Counted from the stretch's first letter, positions 6,969 to 15,505 are shown. The stretch is DNA of 32,133 nt from an uncultured Acetatifactor sp. (GCA_947589075.1 CANQBS010000024.1:1-32133), one strand, 5' to 3'. Program-made: numbers and translations. Notes: generated by a model from the sequence alone, not told the origin.

Positions 6969-7886
6969 TTATACTAGCTTACCTATGGTTTCGTCAATCA
7001 TTTTTATACATTTTTTTATCTGGGGCATATCCTCCGGTATAATTGCCGGCAAAGGCTTTCTGACGCTTCCCAGACAGATGCCTTCCCGCAGTTCCATCAC
7101 CTTTTTCATCACTGCGTACAGGTTGCCGTGACATGCGCAGAGAGCATAAATGATCCTGCAGGCGTCGTTCTGGAGCTCCTTCGCCTTCCGGACATCGCCG
7201 CATTTTACAGCGTCGCAGATAGCCATGTAAATTTCGGGCATTACGCCATAGGTTCCTCCGATCCCTCCGTCCGCACCGATGGCAAGGCCGCTCACCAGCT
7301 GCTCGTCCGGTCCGTTGAACACCACATGATCCTCTCCGCCCTCATCTTTGAACATCTGGATATCCTGGGCAGACTCGGAGGAATTCTTTACTCCCGCCAC
7401 CCTGGGATTCTCCAGCATTTTCCGGTACAGGGGCAGAGTAAGCCTCACGCCCGCCAGCTGGGGAATGTTATAAATGATAAAGTCCGTATCCGGCGCGGAA
7501 GCGGAAATATCGTTCCAGTATTCCGCGATAGCGTGCTCCGGCAAGTGGAAATAGATGGGCGGAATGGAAGCGATGGCGTCCACATGAAGCGACTGGGCGT
7601 GGGCGGCCAGCTCCCTGCTGTCTCTGGTATTATTGCAGCCTACATGGGCGATCACCGTCATCTTTCCGGCAACCTCTTCCATCACAGCCTCCAGGGTGAG
7701 CATCCGTTCCTCCTTATCCTGATAAATACACTCTCCCGAAGAGCCGCAGACATATACGCCCTTCACTCCCTTTGCCAGCAGATGTCTGGCAAGCTCCTTT
7801 GTCCTGGTCCTGCTGACGCTGCCGTCCTCCTCATAGCAGGCATAAAACGCCGGGATGATTCCCTGATATTTTTCAATGCTTCTCAT
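6969..7886 (-). CDS. nanA: N-acetylneuraminate lyase (DHDPS/NanA family)
   Basis: The enzyme splits N-acetylneuraminate into ManNAc and pyruvate through a Schiff base. The 305-aa TIM-barrel protein shows the family marks: carboxylate-binding GSSGE (48-52), catalytic Tyr in IIYNIPQLAGV (Y139), and Schiff-base Lys in VAGVKNSS (K167). FNGPDEQLVSGLAIGADGGIG follows, close to the FNG-DE of known lyases. It is cytoplasmic. It starts 24 bp after the NanE stop with a GGAGGAG site, so ROK, NanE and NanA are one translationally tight unit. The neighbours (sialidase, NanE, ROK kinase) favour NanA over dihydrodipicolinate synthase or another DapA-like aldolase. Confidence 0.93.
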   Translation of the reverse strand: MRSIEKYQGIIPAFYACYEEDGSVSRTRTKELARHLLAKGVKGVYVCGSSGECIYQDKEERMLTLEAVMEEVAGKMTVIAHVGCNNTRDSRELAAHAQSLHVDAIASIPPIYFHLPEHAIAEYWNDISASAPDTDFIIYNIPQLAGVRLTLPLYRKMLENPRVAGVKNSSESAQDIQMFKDEGGEDHVVFNGPDEQLVSGLAIGADGGIGGTYGVMPEIYMAICDAVKCGDVRKAKELQNDACRIIYALCACHGNLYAVMKKVMELREGICLGSVRKPLPAIIPEDMPQIKKCIKMIDETIGKLV

Positions 7887-7910
7887 TTTCTCTCCTCCAA
7901 ATCTATCAGT

Positions 7911-8690
7911 TTATTCTTCCTGGATCGCCTTTACAAAACGTCTGGTGATGTCCCGGGGACGGGTAATGGCGGTTCCGATCACCGCGGCGTGGATCCCGCA
8001 GGCAAACACTCTTTTCAGCTGATCCCGCTCCCAGATGCCCCCTTCCGCGATCACCGGGATCTCCAGGGTTTTGCTCATTTTCTGCAGCAGATCGTAATCA
8101 GGGATCGGAATTCCTTCCGTAGCCTTTGTATAGCCCCGAAGGGTAGTCCCCGCGAAATCAAAGCCCAGCTCCTGCGCCCGCAGCGCATCTTCATAAGTGG
8201 AGCAGTCCGCCATAAACAGCATTTCGGGATACTTCTCCTTCACCTCTGCGAAGAAATCTTCCAAACTGCGGCCCCCGGGTCTTAATCTGTCCGTAGCGTC
8301 CATGGCGATGATCTCAGGGCACACCTCCATCAAGGCATCCACCTCTCTCAAGGTTGGGGTGATATAGATCTCCGAATCCTCATAAACCGCCTTATATAGT
8401 CCGATCACCGGAAGAGAAACATTTTTTTTGATCTCCCGGATATCCTGGGGCGTATTGGCCCGGATCCCTGCGGCGCCCCCTTCCATGGCGGCATAAGCCA
8501 TCCTGCCCATAATGTAGGAGCTGTAAAGAGGCTCCGTTTCCAATGCCTGGCAGGATACGATAAGCCCGCCCCTGATCTGATCGGCGATGGATTGCTTCGC
8601 TGCCCCATTCCGAACAGCGGCGTCCATTCCCTCTTTTATGCCGTTTCCTTTCGTACAGTTCTCCTTCCCGGAATTACAATCCTGCTTCAT
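7911..8690 (-). CDS. nanE: N-acetylmannosamine-6-phosphate 2-epimerase
   Basis: NanE converts ManNAc-6-P to GlcNAc-6-P. The 259-aa protein has the family core: LIVSCQALETEPL, GGAAGIRANT, PVIGLYKAVYEDSEIYITPT with the conserved Lys (K100 here), AMDATDRLRPGG, FAGTTLRGYT and PVIAEGGI. It carries about 33 extra N-terminal residues, rich in Lys, Asn and Gly, that the usual ~230-aa enzyme lacks. The ATG at 8690 is four bases after the ROK stop, and its AAAGGAG site lies within the last ROK codons, so translational coupling is likely. An internal ATG at 8627 would remove most of the extension, but its ribosome site is too close. Confidence 0.94.
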   Translation of the reverse strand: MKQDCNSGKENCTKGNGIKEGMDAAVRNGAAKQSIADQIRGGLIVSCQALETEPLYSSYIMGRMAYAAMEGGAAGIRANTPQDIREIKKNVSLPVIGLYKAVYEDSEIYITPTLREVDALMEVCPEIIAMDATDRLRPGGRSLEDFFAEVKEKYPEMLFMADCSTYEDALRAQELGFDFAGTTLRGYTKATEGIPIPDYDLLQKMSKTLEIPVIAEGGIWERDQLKRVFACGIHAAVIGTAITRPRDITRRFVKAIQEE

Positions 8691-8694
8691 ATCT

Positions 8695-9672
8695 TTACAA
8701 TCTCCTTTCAGCCAACATGCTTGTACGGCAAAAATGCACGGCTCCTATCATACCGGCCTGATTTCCCAGCTCCGCTGCCACGATCTCAAGTCCTTCCGCG
8801 AATTCCACTCTCACCCTGGAAAGAACCTTACTCCTCACCTTATCCACAAAAAGCCTGCGCTGGGTGGATACCCCTCCTCCGATGATCACAATTTCCGGAT
8901 TGAAAATGTGGATCAGACTGATGAGTCCGTCCGCGATATAATCCATCCAGGTATTAGTCACCCGCTCCACAGCCTCATTTCCTTTTTCCAGCTCTTCAAA
9001 AATACGCCTGCCATTCACCGCTCCGTCCTCAAAGCCCGGGATCTCACCGGCGCGGACTCCCTGCTCTATCCTTCTGACCAGCGCCTTTGTGGAACCGTAG
9101 CGTTCCAGGCATCCGAAATTGCCGCAGGTGCAGCTCTCGCCTCCATGGCTGATGATCATGTGTCCTACTTCTCCGGCAAATCCGCTTTTTCCCAACAGAG
9201 GCTTCCCGTCTACAATAATGCCTCCTCCGATGCCGGTGCCGATGGTGACCACCACCGCGTCCTTCCGTCCTCTGGCGGCTCCCAGCCAAAGCTCTCCCAA
9301 AGCCACCGCATTCGCATCGTTCAGCACATAAACCGGGATCTGGAAGACCTCCTCCAGCTTTTCCTTAATACGGCTTCCCTGCCAGTTTTTAATATGCCCC
9401 GCGCTTCCGTCCACCCTGCCGGTCTGGGTATTGATCCCGCCCGTGGCGGATACGCCGATCCCCACCAGCTGCAGTCTGCAGACGCCGCAGTCCGCCATGA
9501 ATTTTTTCAGCCGCTCCAGCACGGTTGCGAGAATAGGCGTCTCGTACCCGTCAAAATCCACCGCGTATTCCTCTGACCGGAGGATCGAGCCCTGGGCGTC
9601 GATCAGACCGATCTTGGCAGTGGTCCCCCCGATATCAATCCCCAGGTATTTTTCTTTTTTTTGTTCCCTCAT
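8695..9672 (-). CDS. nanK: ROK-family sugar kinase, probable N-acetylmannosamine kinase
   Basis: The protein is a 325-aa ROK kinase: ATP-binding YLGIDIGGTTAKIGLID (9-25), catalytic Asp in VLNDANAVALGE (D120), TIGTGIGGGIIVDG, GEVGHMII with zinc-ligand His (H171), and the zinc knuckle CTCGNFGCLE (from C181). There is no N-terminal HTH, so it is an enzyme rather than a repressor. ROK kinases phosphorylate glucose, ManNAc, GlcNAc and others. Placement just before NanE and NanA makes ManNAc the likely substrate (inference from context). The start at 9672 follows AGAGGAG. The frame stays open upstream into the DUF4091 3' end, through a run of 18-bp repeats that would encode Glu/Thr/Ala-rich hexapeptides. 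Confidence 0.9.
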   Translation of the reverse strand: MREQKKEKYLGIDIGGTTAKIGLIDAQGSILRSEEYAVDFDGYETPILATVLERLKKFMADCGVCRLQLVGIGVSATGGINTQTGRVDGSAGHIKNWQGSRIKEKLEEVFQIPVYVLNDANAVALGELWLGAARGRKDAVVVTIGTGIGGGIIVDGKPLLGKSGFAGEVGHMIISHGGESCTCGNFGCLERYGSTKALVRRIEQGVRAGEIPGFEDGAVNGRRIFEELEKGNEAVERVTNTWMDYIADGLISLIHIFNPEIVIIGGGVSTQRRLFVDKVRSKVLSRVRVEFAEGLEIVAAELGNQAGMIGAVHFCRTSMLAERRL

Positions 9673-9730
9673 GAAAATCTCCTCTCTGAAGATCCGGCAG
9701 CCGCTGTTGCTGCTTGCTGTTTCAACCTCC

Positions 9731-9802
9731 GCTTCAGGCTCTGCCTCAATCCTTGCTTCGGTCTCCGTTATAACCTCAGCTTCGGTCCTTGCTCCGGTCT
9801 CC
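9731..9802. repeat. Four 18-bp degenerate repeat units across the DUF4091 stop codon
   Basis: Units at 9731-9748, 9749-9766, 9767-9784 and 9785-9802 alternate in type. The second, ATCCTTGCTTCGGTCTCC, and the fourth, GTCCTTGCTCCGGTCTCC, match at 16 of 18 positions. The DUF4091 stop (9776-9778) lies inside the array. In the ROK frame they read as hexapeptides such as ETEARI and EAEPEA. Confidence 0.7.
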
Positions 9803-11596
9803 TGCTGCCCCGTTATTCCGGCCGGATTCTATGGTCTGCTTCCCCAACAGAGTATTTACCCGCTCCCGCAGCCTTAACAGGAATTCAGGATTCCTCGGAT
9901 ACTGACGGAAGGAAAGCTCCATGCCCGCCTCCTGCCTGATCAGCTCCATCACCTGCTCTCTCCCGATATCCCCTTCCAGAAGACACAGCGCCCTGTAATC
10001 ATTGATCCCCTCCTCCAGTACCATAAGGCGGATGGATTCTTCCGGGATACCCCCTTCTCCCGGATACACCAGGAAAGGATCTCCCGCGGGATAGCTTCTG
10101 TTCCCGTCCGCGGTTTCATAGGGATCGATACGGGTTCTGGAGCATTCGCTGTTATAGAAGTTAAATCCCCAGTGCAGGAAGCCGTCTATCCTGTGCCAGT
10201 ACAGCAGCACCCCATAGATGCGGTTCCGGAAGGAAGGCAGGGCAATAAATCTGTTGGGAACATCCTTAAGCTGGGCACAGCAATAATAGGTCCAGAGCCT
10301 TGAGGGTCTCTTTTCCAGAAAAGGCTGGATATGGTCGATGGCACAGACCGGAATATCCACCAGCCCCTTTTCGCAGCACTGGTAGTCGCTTACCGCTTCT
10401 ATAATGGTACAGCCCTCCAGCAGCCCGCGGACTATTTTCTGGGCTCCCTGATAATGCGCCGAGGAAGAATTGGGTTCATCGGAAATATGGAAAAAGGTCC
10501 TGGACAAAAGCCCTCTCCTGCTCATCAGCTCCTTTACCCGGGGCAGAAGGCAGGATAAAAATCTCAGATATTCCGGATCGTCCGAAGGAGTGTCCCAGCC
10601 GAAGATTTTCTTCTTTTTTCCTCCAACCCAGGCTTCCACCTTAGGGGCTGCCTCCGCACCCCACTGGGTAAACAGGTGGCAGATCTCGAAATAAACAATC
10701 CCTTTTTCCAGACAAAGATCCAAAAAACGCTCCATTCTGGAAAAGTCCAGACGGTATCCGTCCTTCTCCGCCGTCACCTCCACCAGCTGTATCGTGGTTC
10801 GCTCCAGGCCGACGCCGGTATCCAGCGGCGGGGTGAGCACCGGGGTCAGGATCGTGTTGCCGCCCCGCCTGACATATACCTCCAGGAAATTACCCAGGAT
10901 TCTCCAGAATTCTTCGCCGAAGGCAGGCACCCCGTAATAATCCGCGATGCCGTCATAATGAAACCACTCCGTGTGGGGAATCGCCAGGACCGGAAGCTTC
11001 CTGGGGATCACAGAAAGATGCACTCTGACGGAACCCTTCAGCCCCTCCGGAGATACTTCCGCCTCTATGGAGATCTCCGCCTCAATAGTGATCTCCGCCT
11101 CCGGGCACAGGTCCACCCAAAGGCTTTGCCAGACTCCGTATTTTACAGGGATTCCATCATCTCCTGTCTCCCTCAGCAGATCCGGCGCTTTCCGGTCGCC
11201 TCGGAATAAATAATCTTCATCATAGGCTGTCTGATTGCGGCTCTTTCTGCACATCACCGGAAGGACCTGCCTGATCCGGACCTGAAGGCCTTCCGGCACA
11301 TTTCCGATACGGAGTTTGAGACGGCCGGCATCTTCGCCGAGGGACTCTTCGCCGATGGATTTGCCGTCTGCATGTCCTTCGCCTGCGAGTTCTCCGCCGA
11401 TGGGGCTCCCGGGATTCTTATTTACCCGGTAGACGATCTGGCAGGAAACCGTTTCCCCCCACAAAGCCTTCAGGGATAACTCTTTCCCTGTATTTTCTTC
11501 CCTGCCGTTTCCTCCCGCGCCAAAAGGCGCTTCAAATATCTTTTCCAAAGAGTCTGTCAATCCCAGTTCCAACGTCACTGCTGTCTTTGCTGTCAT
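9776..11596 (-). CDS. DUF4091 domain protein (glycoside-hydrolase-like)
   Basis: The 606-aa protein matches the DUF4091 pattern, a TIM-barrel-like domain seen in many glycan loci. An N-terminal beta-sandwich leads to PVLAIPHTEWFHYDGIADYY (about 235), GNTILTPVLTPPLDTGVG, GIVYFEICHLFTQWG, TFFHISDEPNSSSAHYQGA (an HISDEP motif with candidate acidic residues), RFIALPSFRNRIYGVLLYW and EEGINDYRALCLLE. No enzyme activity is assigned by me. No signal peptide is present. The coding region is locally distorted: Gly/Glu-rich repeats near residues 65-95, three EAEITI-type hexapeptides near 165-183 encoded by 18-bp repeats, and more repeats at both ends. The start at 11596 lies within a repeat unit with a weak GGCAGGG site, so the exact start is uncertain. 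Confidence 0.82.
   Translation of the reverse strand: MTAKTAVTLELGLTDSLEKIFEAPFGAGGNGREENTGKELSLKALWGETVSCQIVYRVNKNPGSPIGGELAGEGHADGKSIGEESLGEDAGRLKLRIGNVPEGLQVRIRQVLPVMCRKSRNQTAYDEDYLFRGDRKAPDLLRETGDDGIPVKYGVWQSLWVDLCPEAEITIEAEISIEAEVSPEGLKGSVRVHLSVIPRKLPVLAIPHTEWFHYDGIADYYGVPAFGEEFWRILGNFLEVYVRRGGNTILTPVLTPPLDTGVGLERTTIQLVEVTAEKDGYRLDFSRMERFLDLCLEKGIVYFEICHLFTQWGAEAAPKVEAWVGGKKKKIFGWDTPSDDPEYLRFLSCLLPRVKELMSRRGLLSRTFFHISDEPNSSSAHYQGAQKIVRGLLEGCTIIEAVSDYQCCEKGLVDIPVCAIDHIQPFLEKRPSRLWTYYCCAQLKDVPNRFIALPSFRNRIYGVLLYWHRIDGFLHWGFNFYNSECSRTRIDPYETADGNRSYPAGDPFLVYPGEGGIPEESIRLMVLEEGINDYRALCLLEGDIGREQVMELIRQEAGMELSFRQYPRNPEFLLRLRERVNTLLGKQTIESGRNNGAAGDRSKDRS
11048..11101. repeat. Three 18-bp in-frame repeats inside the DUF4091 gene
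   Basis: CGGAGATACTTCCGCCTC (11048-11065), TATGGAGATCTCCGCCTC (11066-11083) and AATAGTGATCTCCGCCTC (11084-11101) are tandem. They encode imperfect Glu-Ala-Glu hexapeptides inside an otherwise normal domain and keep the reading frame. Confidence 0.7.
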
Positions 11597-11665
11597 TGCT
11601 GTCCCTGCCGCCTTTGCTGTTCTTATCGCTTTTGCTGTCCTTACCGACTTTGCTGTCCCTAAGCC
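11594..11665. repeat. Four 18-bp tandem repeats at the DUF4091 start
   Basis: CATTGCTGTCCCTGCCGC (11594-11611), CTTTGCTGTTCTTATCGC (11612-11629), TTTTGCTGTCCTTACCGA (11630-11647) and CTTTGCTGTCCCTAAGCC (11648-11665). The first unit contains the start codon (11594-11596). The frame is open through all four units on the minus strand (TAK-type hexapeptides) but has no start codon upstream, which suggests expansion at the gene edge. Confidence 0.75.
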
Positions 11666-11720
11666 TTAACCGTTCCTATCGTCCCCTTACTGTCCCTTTT
11701 ACGGTCTGCGCCCTTTCGCG

Positions 11721-13154
11721 TCACGCCATCAGTTCCTCCAGGGTATAGACGGCAAAGCGGATGGCGAACCATTCATATTCATAGTACAGGGCGATATTTC
11801 CGTCCGGCAGCTCCGCCAGACAGCTGTATACGAAAATGCCTTCATTCACCGGATAATGATATTTCCAGTCGATCTCATTCGTCTCTTCATCAATGAGTCC
11901 GATGGCGATGATCCCGTTATATCTGCTGTACAGGGTTCCGTTGCCCCCCGCATAGCTGGCGATCACCGCGGGCTTTCCTTCTATCCTTCTGGAATAATTG
12001 ATGAAGGATACCATGCAGTTTCCGCCGTATTTTAATTCCGGTTCTCTGCGGTATTCGCTCCAGGTTGCGCCGCCGTCTTTGCTGTCCGTATAGGTGATCT
12101 CATCGATCTGATTCCTGGAAAACATCCTGAGGGTCCCGTCCGGCAGCTCCACGATCTGGGATTCCGAGGATTTGATCCTCTGGCCGTTATCCATATAGCC
12201 CGTCTTGTCCGCCCGCTCGCCCCGGGTCCAGGTTTTGCCCTGATCCTCCGTATAGATCACGCTGGCGAATTCCGTTCCGGTCAGGTTATCATAGATGGGG
12301 ATCAGCACCCGTTCTTTTCCCTGATACTGATAGGCATAACCCCTTCCGGGACATACGCCCGTAAATCCTCTTCCGCCGATCTGGTTGCTGATGATGCGGA
12401 TCTTGCTCCAGGTCCTGCCGTCGTCTGCGCTGGTGCGCAGGGCAAGGTGGAAGGAAGGATAAGCCTTTATGGGAGACGCCGCGTAGAAAATATTGGCATG
12501 GATCATATGCTCCGTAGGCTTCCCGGAATTGTCTAACTGAGGGATCATCACTTTCTGGATTCCTTCCTCTGTGCGGCGGTACAGATACCACTGGTCATCC
12601 AGCAGATAATCCTCGCAGGGGGCATCATCCTTTATCCCCAGCACCGGAGCGTAACCGTCCTCCCCGATCTCTCCCATATAATAAGGGTAGGTCTCTTCAT
12701 TCAAAACCTGGGGCTCCGCGCAGGTATAGCTTCCGATCTTCTTCAGGGCAAGCTTTCCGTTGGGGTGCCTCCCCTCATTTTCCCGACCGCACACCATACC
12801 GTCCACAGCCCAGCCGCCTACATAGGCAGGGCACATATCCACCACCAGATAAAGGGTGCCCACGCTGTCCTTCGCCACAATAGGATCGATGAAGCAGGCG
12901 CTGAAAATACACCTGTCAGAACCGTCCACCACATCGTCGAAATGGTTTACAAACTGCCTCTCCCAGGTCTGTCCGTTATCCCGGGATCTCGCCACAACGG
13001 TTTCCAGATTGCCTGCAGCATCCTGACCGTGGTTCCAGCGGGCATCATTGGCAACCAATATAGTATTTTCATTTGTTACAAGCATGGCAGGAATCCTGAA
13101 AAGGTGGCTTCCCAGACAATCCTTCGGAAACGGATCCGTTACGTTTTTTATCAT
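11721..13154 (-). CDS. GH33-type sialidase (BNR repeats), cytoplasmic
   Basis: Sialidases of this fold release terminal sialic acid. The 477-aa protein has the FRIP motif at HLFRIPAML (R20, first of the arginine triad), then NDARWNHGQDAAGNLETVVA with the likely acid/base Asp (about D45). Four Asp boxes follow: SRDNGQTW, SADDGRTW, TEDQGKTW and SKDGGATW. SESQIVELPDGTLRMFSRN carries the conserved Glu, and VYSCLAELPDGNIALYYE the nucleophile Tyr region. The ATG at 13154 is preceded by GGGAGG; a longer frame to 13331 would overlap the SGNH gene and adds no domain. There is no signal peptide, whereas most gut sialidases are exported, so the substrate is probably imported sialoglycan. It lies between the esterase and the NanA-E-K genes. 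Confidence 0.9.
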   Translation of the reverse strand: MIKNVTDPFPKDCLGSHLFRIPAMLVTNENTILVANDARWNHGQDAAGNLETVVARSRDNGQTWERQFVNHFDDVVDGSDRCIFSACFIDPIVAKDSVGTLYLVVDMCPAYVGGWAVDGMVCGRENEGRHPNGKLALKKIGSYTCAEPQVLNEETYPYYMGEIGEDGYAPVLGIKDDAPCEDYLLDDQWYLYRRTEEGIQKVMIPQLDNSGKPTEHMIHANIFYAASPIKAYPSFHLALRTSADDGRTWSKIRIISNQIGGRGFTGVCPGRGYAYQYQGKERVLIPIYDNLTGTEFASVIYTEDQGKTWTRGERADKTGYMDNGQRIKSSESQIVELPDGTLRMFSRNQIDEITYTDSKDGGATWSEYRREPELKYGGNCMVSFINYSRRIEGKPAVIASYAGGNGTLYSRYNGIIAIGLIDEETNEIDWKYHYPVNEGIFVYSCLAELPDGNIALYYEYEWFAIRFAVYTLEELMA

Positions 13155-13185
13155 GATTACCTCCCTGTGCGCCGAAACGCTTTTT

Positions 13186-14388
13186 TTATTTTCTTTCCAA
13201 ATGATAGGACAGCATGGAGCCTTCGAAGCCCCCTGTTCGATGATCCGGCTTTTCCTCCGCCGCAAGGCCGGTTCCATAGACAAGCTCCCGGAACATCTGA
13301 TAGTGGCCTGCCGCCCCCGGATGGATCCCATCGTTCATATACAGTTCAAACAGCTCAGGCTCCTGCTCCTCCAGGAAGCTGAAGCTTTCAAAATGATCCA
13401 CAAGGATAATGCCTTCCTTCTCTGCCACCTCCCGGACCGCCTCCGCGAAGGGCACAAGCGCCAGCTTTCTTTCCCCAGCATCCTTTCTCTGGGGCTGTGG
13501 CACCCGCAGCACAAACTGCGCGCCCCGCTCCCTTACAAGAGACCCGATCCGGCAAAGATGTTCCTTAAACTGCTCTAAACTGATCACTCCCGGAAAACAG
13601 CAGTCATTGGTCCCGAACATGGCGATCACTACATCCGCGTCCCCATAGGGCGTATAACGCACATCCAGCCGTTCCAGGAATTCCTTTGCCGTCGCCCCGG
13701 AAACGCCCGTGTTCAAAACCACGTCATCCGGCCGGTTCAGATCCCTGCGAAGATATTTCTCCCAAAGCTGGGCGGCGCTGTCAAAGCCATAGGTATGCAG
13801 GGCGCCGTGGGTGATGCTGTCACCGACAAAAATCCACCGCATGGGTCTGGGGGATAAGGAAATTTTATTTTGGGCAGATGTCTCCCCGGCACCCGGGAAC
13901 TGCTTCTCCGGCGCCAGCCTCCACCGCCCCTTGTCCTTCTCTGTGACAAGAGAGGGTCTCCCTCCTGTCATCTTCAATATTTCGTTCGCAGTTTTTAAAG
14001 GATCTTCATCCGCCTGCAGCCAGAACCACTCCGCTCCCATCCGGCGGGTCTTCTCCTCCAGCCTGCGCAGCCCCTCCTGAAATTCGTCCGGTTCGAGGGC
14101 CTCATCCTCCCTTCCCGACAGATAGACTACCGCCGCCGGGTGATAATGCGCGATCCGTTCGTCAAATTCCCGGCTGATATCCAGAATGTTCAGACCCGCC
14201 TTTGCCGTATTGAACACAAACCGTTCCCTTCCGGCAACGCTTGCGCTTCCCATATCCCAGCGTATCACTTCTTCAAACAGACCGGCGCTGCTGCGGAAAG
14301 CCCCGTTACGGTCAAAGCCTCCTGCAGCCAGTTCCCCTCCTGTAAAGACCCATGTCTTTCCCACAGCCTGATCCCATAAATCTGTCAT
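13186..14388 (-). CDS. SGNH/GDSL hydrolase with degenerate duplicated domain, possible sialate O-acetylesterase
   Basis: The C-terminal half is a complete SGNH esterase: WIFVGDSITHG (nucleophile S191), LNTGVSGATAKEF, FGTND (GTND 259-262), and DGIHPGAAGH with D353 and H356. The N-terminal half seems to be an inactive copy: WVFTGGELAAGG aligns with the GDS block, FNTAKAGLNILDISREFDER with LNTGVSGATAKEFLERLD, and VVYLSGREDE with VIAMFGTND. Its Ser, Asn and His residues are lost. Next to a sialidase, removal of O-acetyl groups from sialic acids is a reasonable guess, not shown. I prefer the ATG at 14388. The in-frame ATG at 14442 sits in the loop of a terminator-like hairpin and lacks a ribosome site; the preferred one has only a modest GGAAA. 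Confidence 0.85.
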   Translation of the reverse strand: MTDLWDQAVGKTWVFTGGELAAGGFDRNGAFRSSAGLFEEVIRWDMGSASVAGRERFVFNTAKAGLNILDISREFDERIAHYHPAAVVYLSGREDEALEPDEFQEGLRRLEEKTRRMGAEWFWLQADEDPLKTANEILKMTGGRPSLVTEKDKGRWRLAPEKQFPGAGETSAQNKISLSPRPMRWIFVGDSITHGALHTYGFDSAAQLWEKYLRRDLNRPDDVVLNTGVSGATAKEFLERLDVRYTPYGDADVVIAMFGTNDCCFPGVISLEQFKEHLCRIGSLVRERGAQFVLRVPQPQRKDAGERKLALVPFAEAVREVAEKEGIILVDHFESFSFLEEQEPELFELYMNDGIHPGAAGHYQMFRELVYGTGLAAEEKPDHRTGGFEGSMLSYHLERK

Positions 14389-14410
14389 CGCTTTTCCGTC
14401 ACTTTCTTTC

Positions 14411-14467
14411 AAAAAGAGCTGCCCTTCACACCGTCCATTCATTTTCAGGTCACAGGCAGCTCTTTTT
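14411..14467 (-). terminator. Intrinsic terminator-like hairpin between the GH130 and SGNH genes
   Basis: A perfect 13-bp inverted repeat, AAAAAGAGCTGCC / GGCAGCTCTTTTT (arms 14411-14423 and 14455-14467), with a 31-nt loop. On the minus strand it ends GGCAGCTCTTTTTG, just after the GH130 stop. It probably lowers transcription into the sialidase and nan genes, splitting the array into expression levels. Confidence 0.8.
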
Positions 14468-14493
14468 CAACATCATAATACTGTAAAATCTTC

Positions 14494-15483
14494 CTATAAC
14501 GGATATTTCTTCATCCAGTTCATCAGCTCGTCCACCGTGGTAAAGGCCAGACCCGTAACGGTATCGGCACATCCATAGTAGACTGCGATCCGGCCTGTGG
14601 CGGCATCCGCAAGGGCGGCGCAGGGGAACACCACGTTCGGCACATCCCCGGTCTGCTCATACAGCATCTCCGGCGCAAGCAGGTACATCCTGGATCTCAT
14701 CTTCACCTTCCAGGGTTCTTCCAGATCCAACAGCGCACAGCCCATCCGGTAAACATAACCGCTGCAGGTGCGCAGCACTCCATGATAGATCAGAAGCCAG
14801 CCTTCATCGGTCTCAATAGGGCAGGGACCAGGTCCGATCTTCATGGACTGCCAGGCGGACAGATCCCCCGGAACCACTCCCATCACAAATCTGTGGTGTC
14901 CCCAGAATTCCATATCCGGACTCTGGCTGATATAAATATCCCCGAAGGGCGTATGTCCCGTATCGCTTGGCCTCGACAGCATCATAAACCTGCCGCCGAT
15001 CCTGCGGGGGAACAGGACGCCATTGCGGTTATAGGGCAGAAATGCATTTTCCAGCTGATAGAATTTCTGGAAATCAAAGGTATAAGCCACCCCTATGGTA
15101 GGACCATGGTAACCGTTGCACCAGGTGATATAATATCTGTCCTCGATCCAGGTCACCCGGGGATCGTAACGGTACTCCCTCTTTGTTACCTCTGGGTCCT
15201 CACCCAGGAAGGTGATGGGCTCGTGACTGATCTCCCAGTGAACGGCATCCTTGCTGAAGCCGGCAAAAATATCCATGCTCACCGAAAGGCTGTCACAGCG
15301 GAACACTCCCGCATATCCGTCCCCAAAAGGCACCACTGCGCTGTTAAAAATACTGTTGGCAATGGGGATATCATGTCTTCCAATGATGGGGTTCTGCGAA
15401 TATCTCCATACGGGCTTATCATACCCCTCCGGTTTGTCCTCCCAGGGGATCGCAGAGAGGGGTTTCCCTATTATTTTACTCAT
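14494..15483 (-). CDS. GH130 family phosphorylase (probable beta-1,4-mannosyl-GlcNAc type)
   Basis: GH130 phosphorylases cleave beta-mannosides with phosphate to give mannose-1-phosphate. The 329-aa protein carries the single-domain five-bladed propeller signatures: [69 protein letters not shown] with the catalytic Asp, [32 protein letters not shown] and [10 protein letters not shown]. From memory these match subfamily GH130_2, which includes Man-beta-1,4-GlcNAc phosphorylases of N-glycan catabolism and also mannooligosaccharide phosphorylases. With GH20, GH33 and GH29 nearby, the N-glycan role is favoured (inference). It is cytoplasmic; the start follows AAAGGG. A terminator-like hairpin lies directly downstream. 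Confidence 0.92.
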   Translation of the reverse strand: MSKIIGKPLSAIPWEDKPEGYDKPVWRYSQNPIIGRHDIPIANSIFNSAVVPFGDGYAGVFRCDSLSVSMDIFAGFSKDAVHWEISHEPITFLGEDPEVTKREYRYDPRVTWIEDRYYITWCNGYHGPTIGVAYTFDFQKFYQLENAFLPYNRNGVLFPRRIGGRFMMLSRPSDTGHTPFGDIYISQSPDMEFWGHHRFVMGVVPGDLSAWQSMKIGPGPCPIETDEGWLLIYHGVLRTCSGYVYRMGCALLDLEEPWKVKMRSRMYLLAPEMLYEQTGDVPNVVFPCAALADAATGRIAVYYGCADTVTGLAFTTVDELMNWMKKYPL

Positions 15484-15505
15484 TCTTACGCCCTTTCCTT
15501 TCTCT

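Noticed and set aside
7128..8285. A 385-codon plus-strand open frame opposite NanA and NanE.
   Set aside because: The minus strand has complete, motif-verified enzymes; the plus frame is an antisense shadow without domain sense.
13155..13331. Fifty-nine-residue N-terminal extension of the sialidase.
   Set aside because: It would overlap the SGNH gene, is not sialidase-like, and the ATG at 13154 has GGGAGG.
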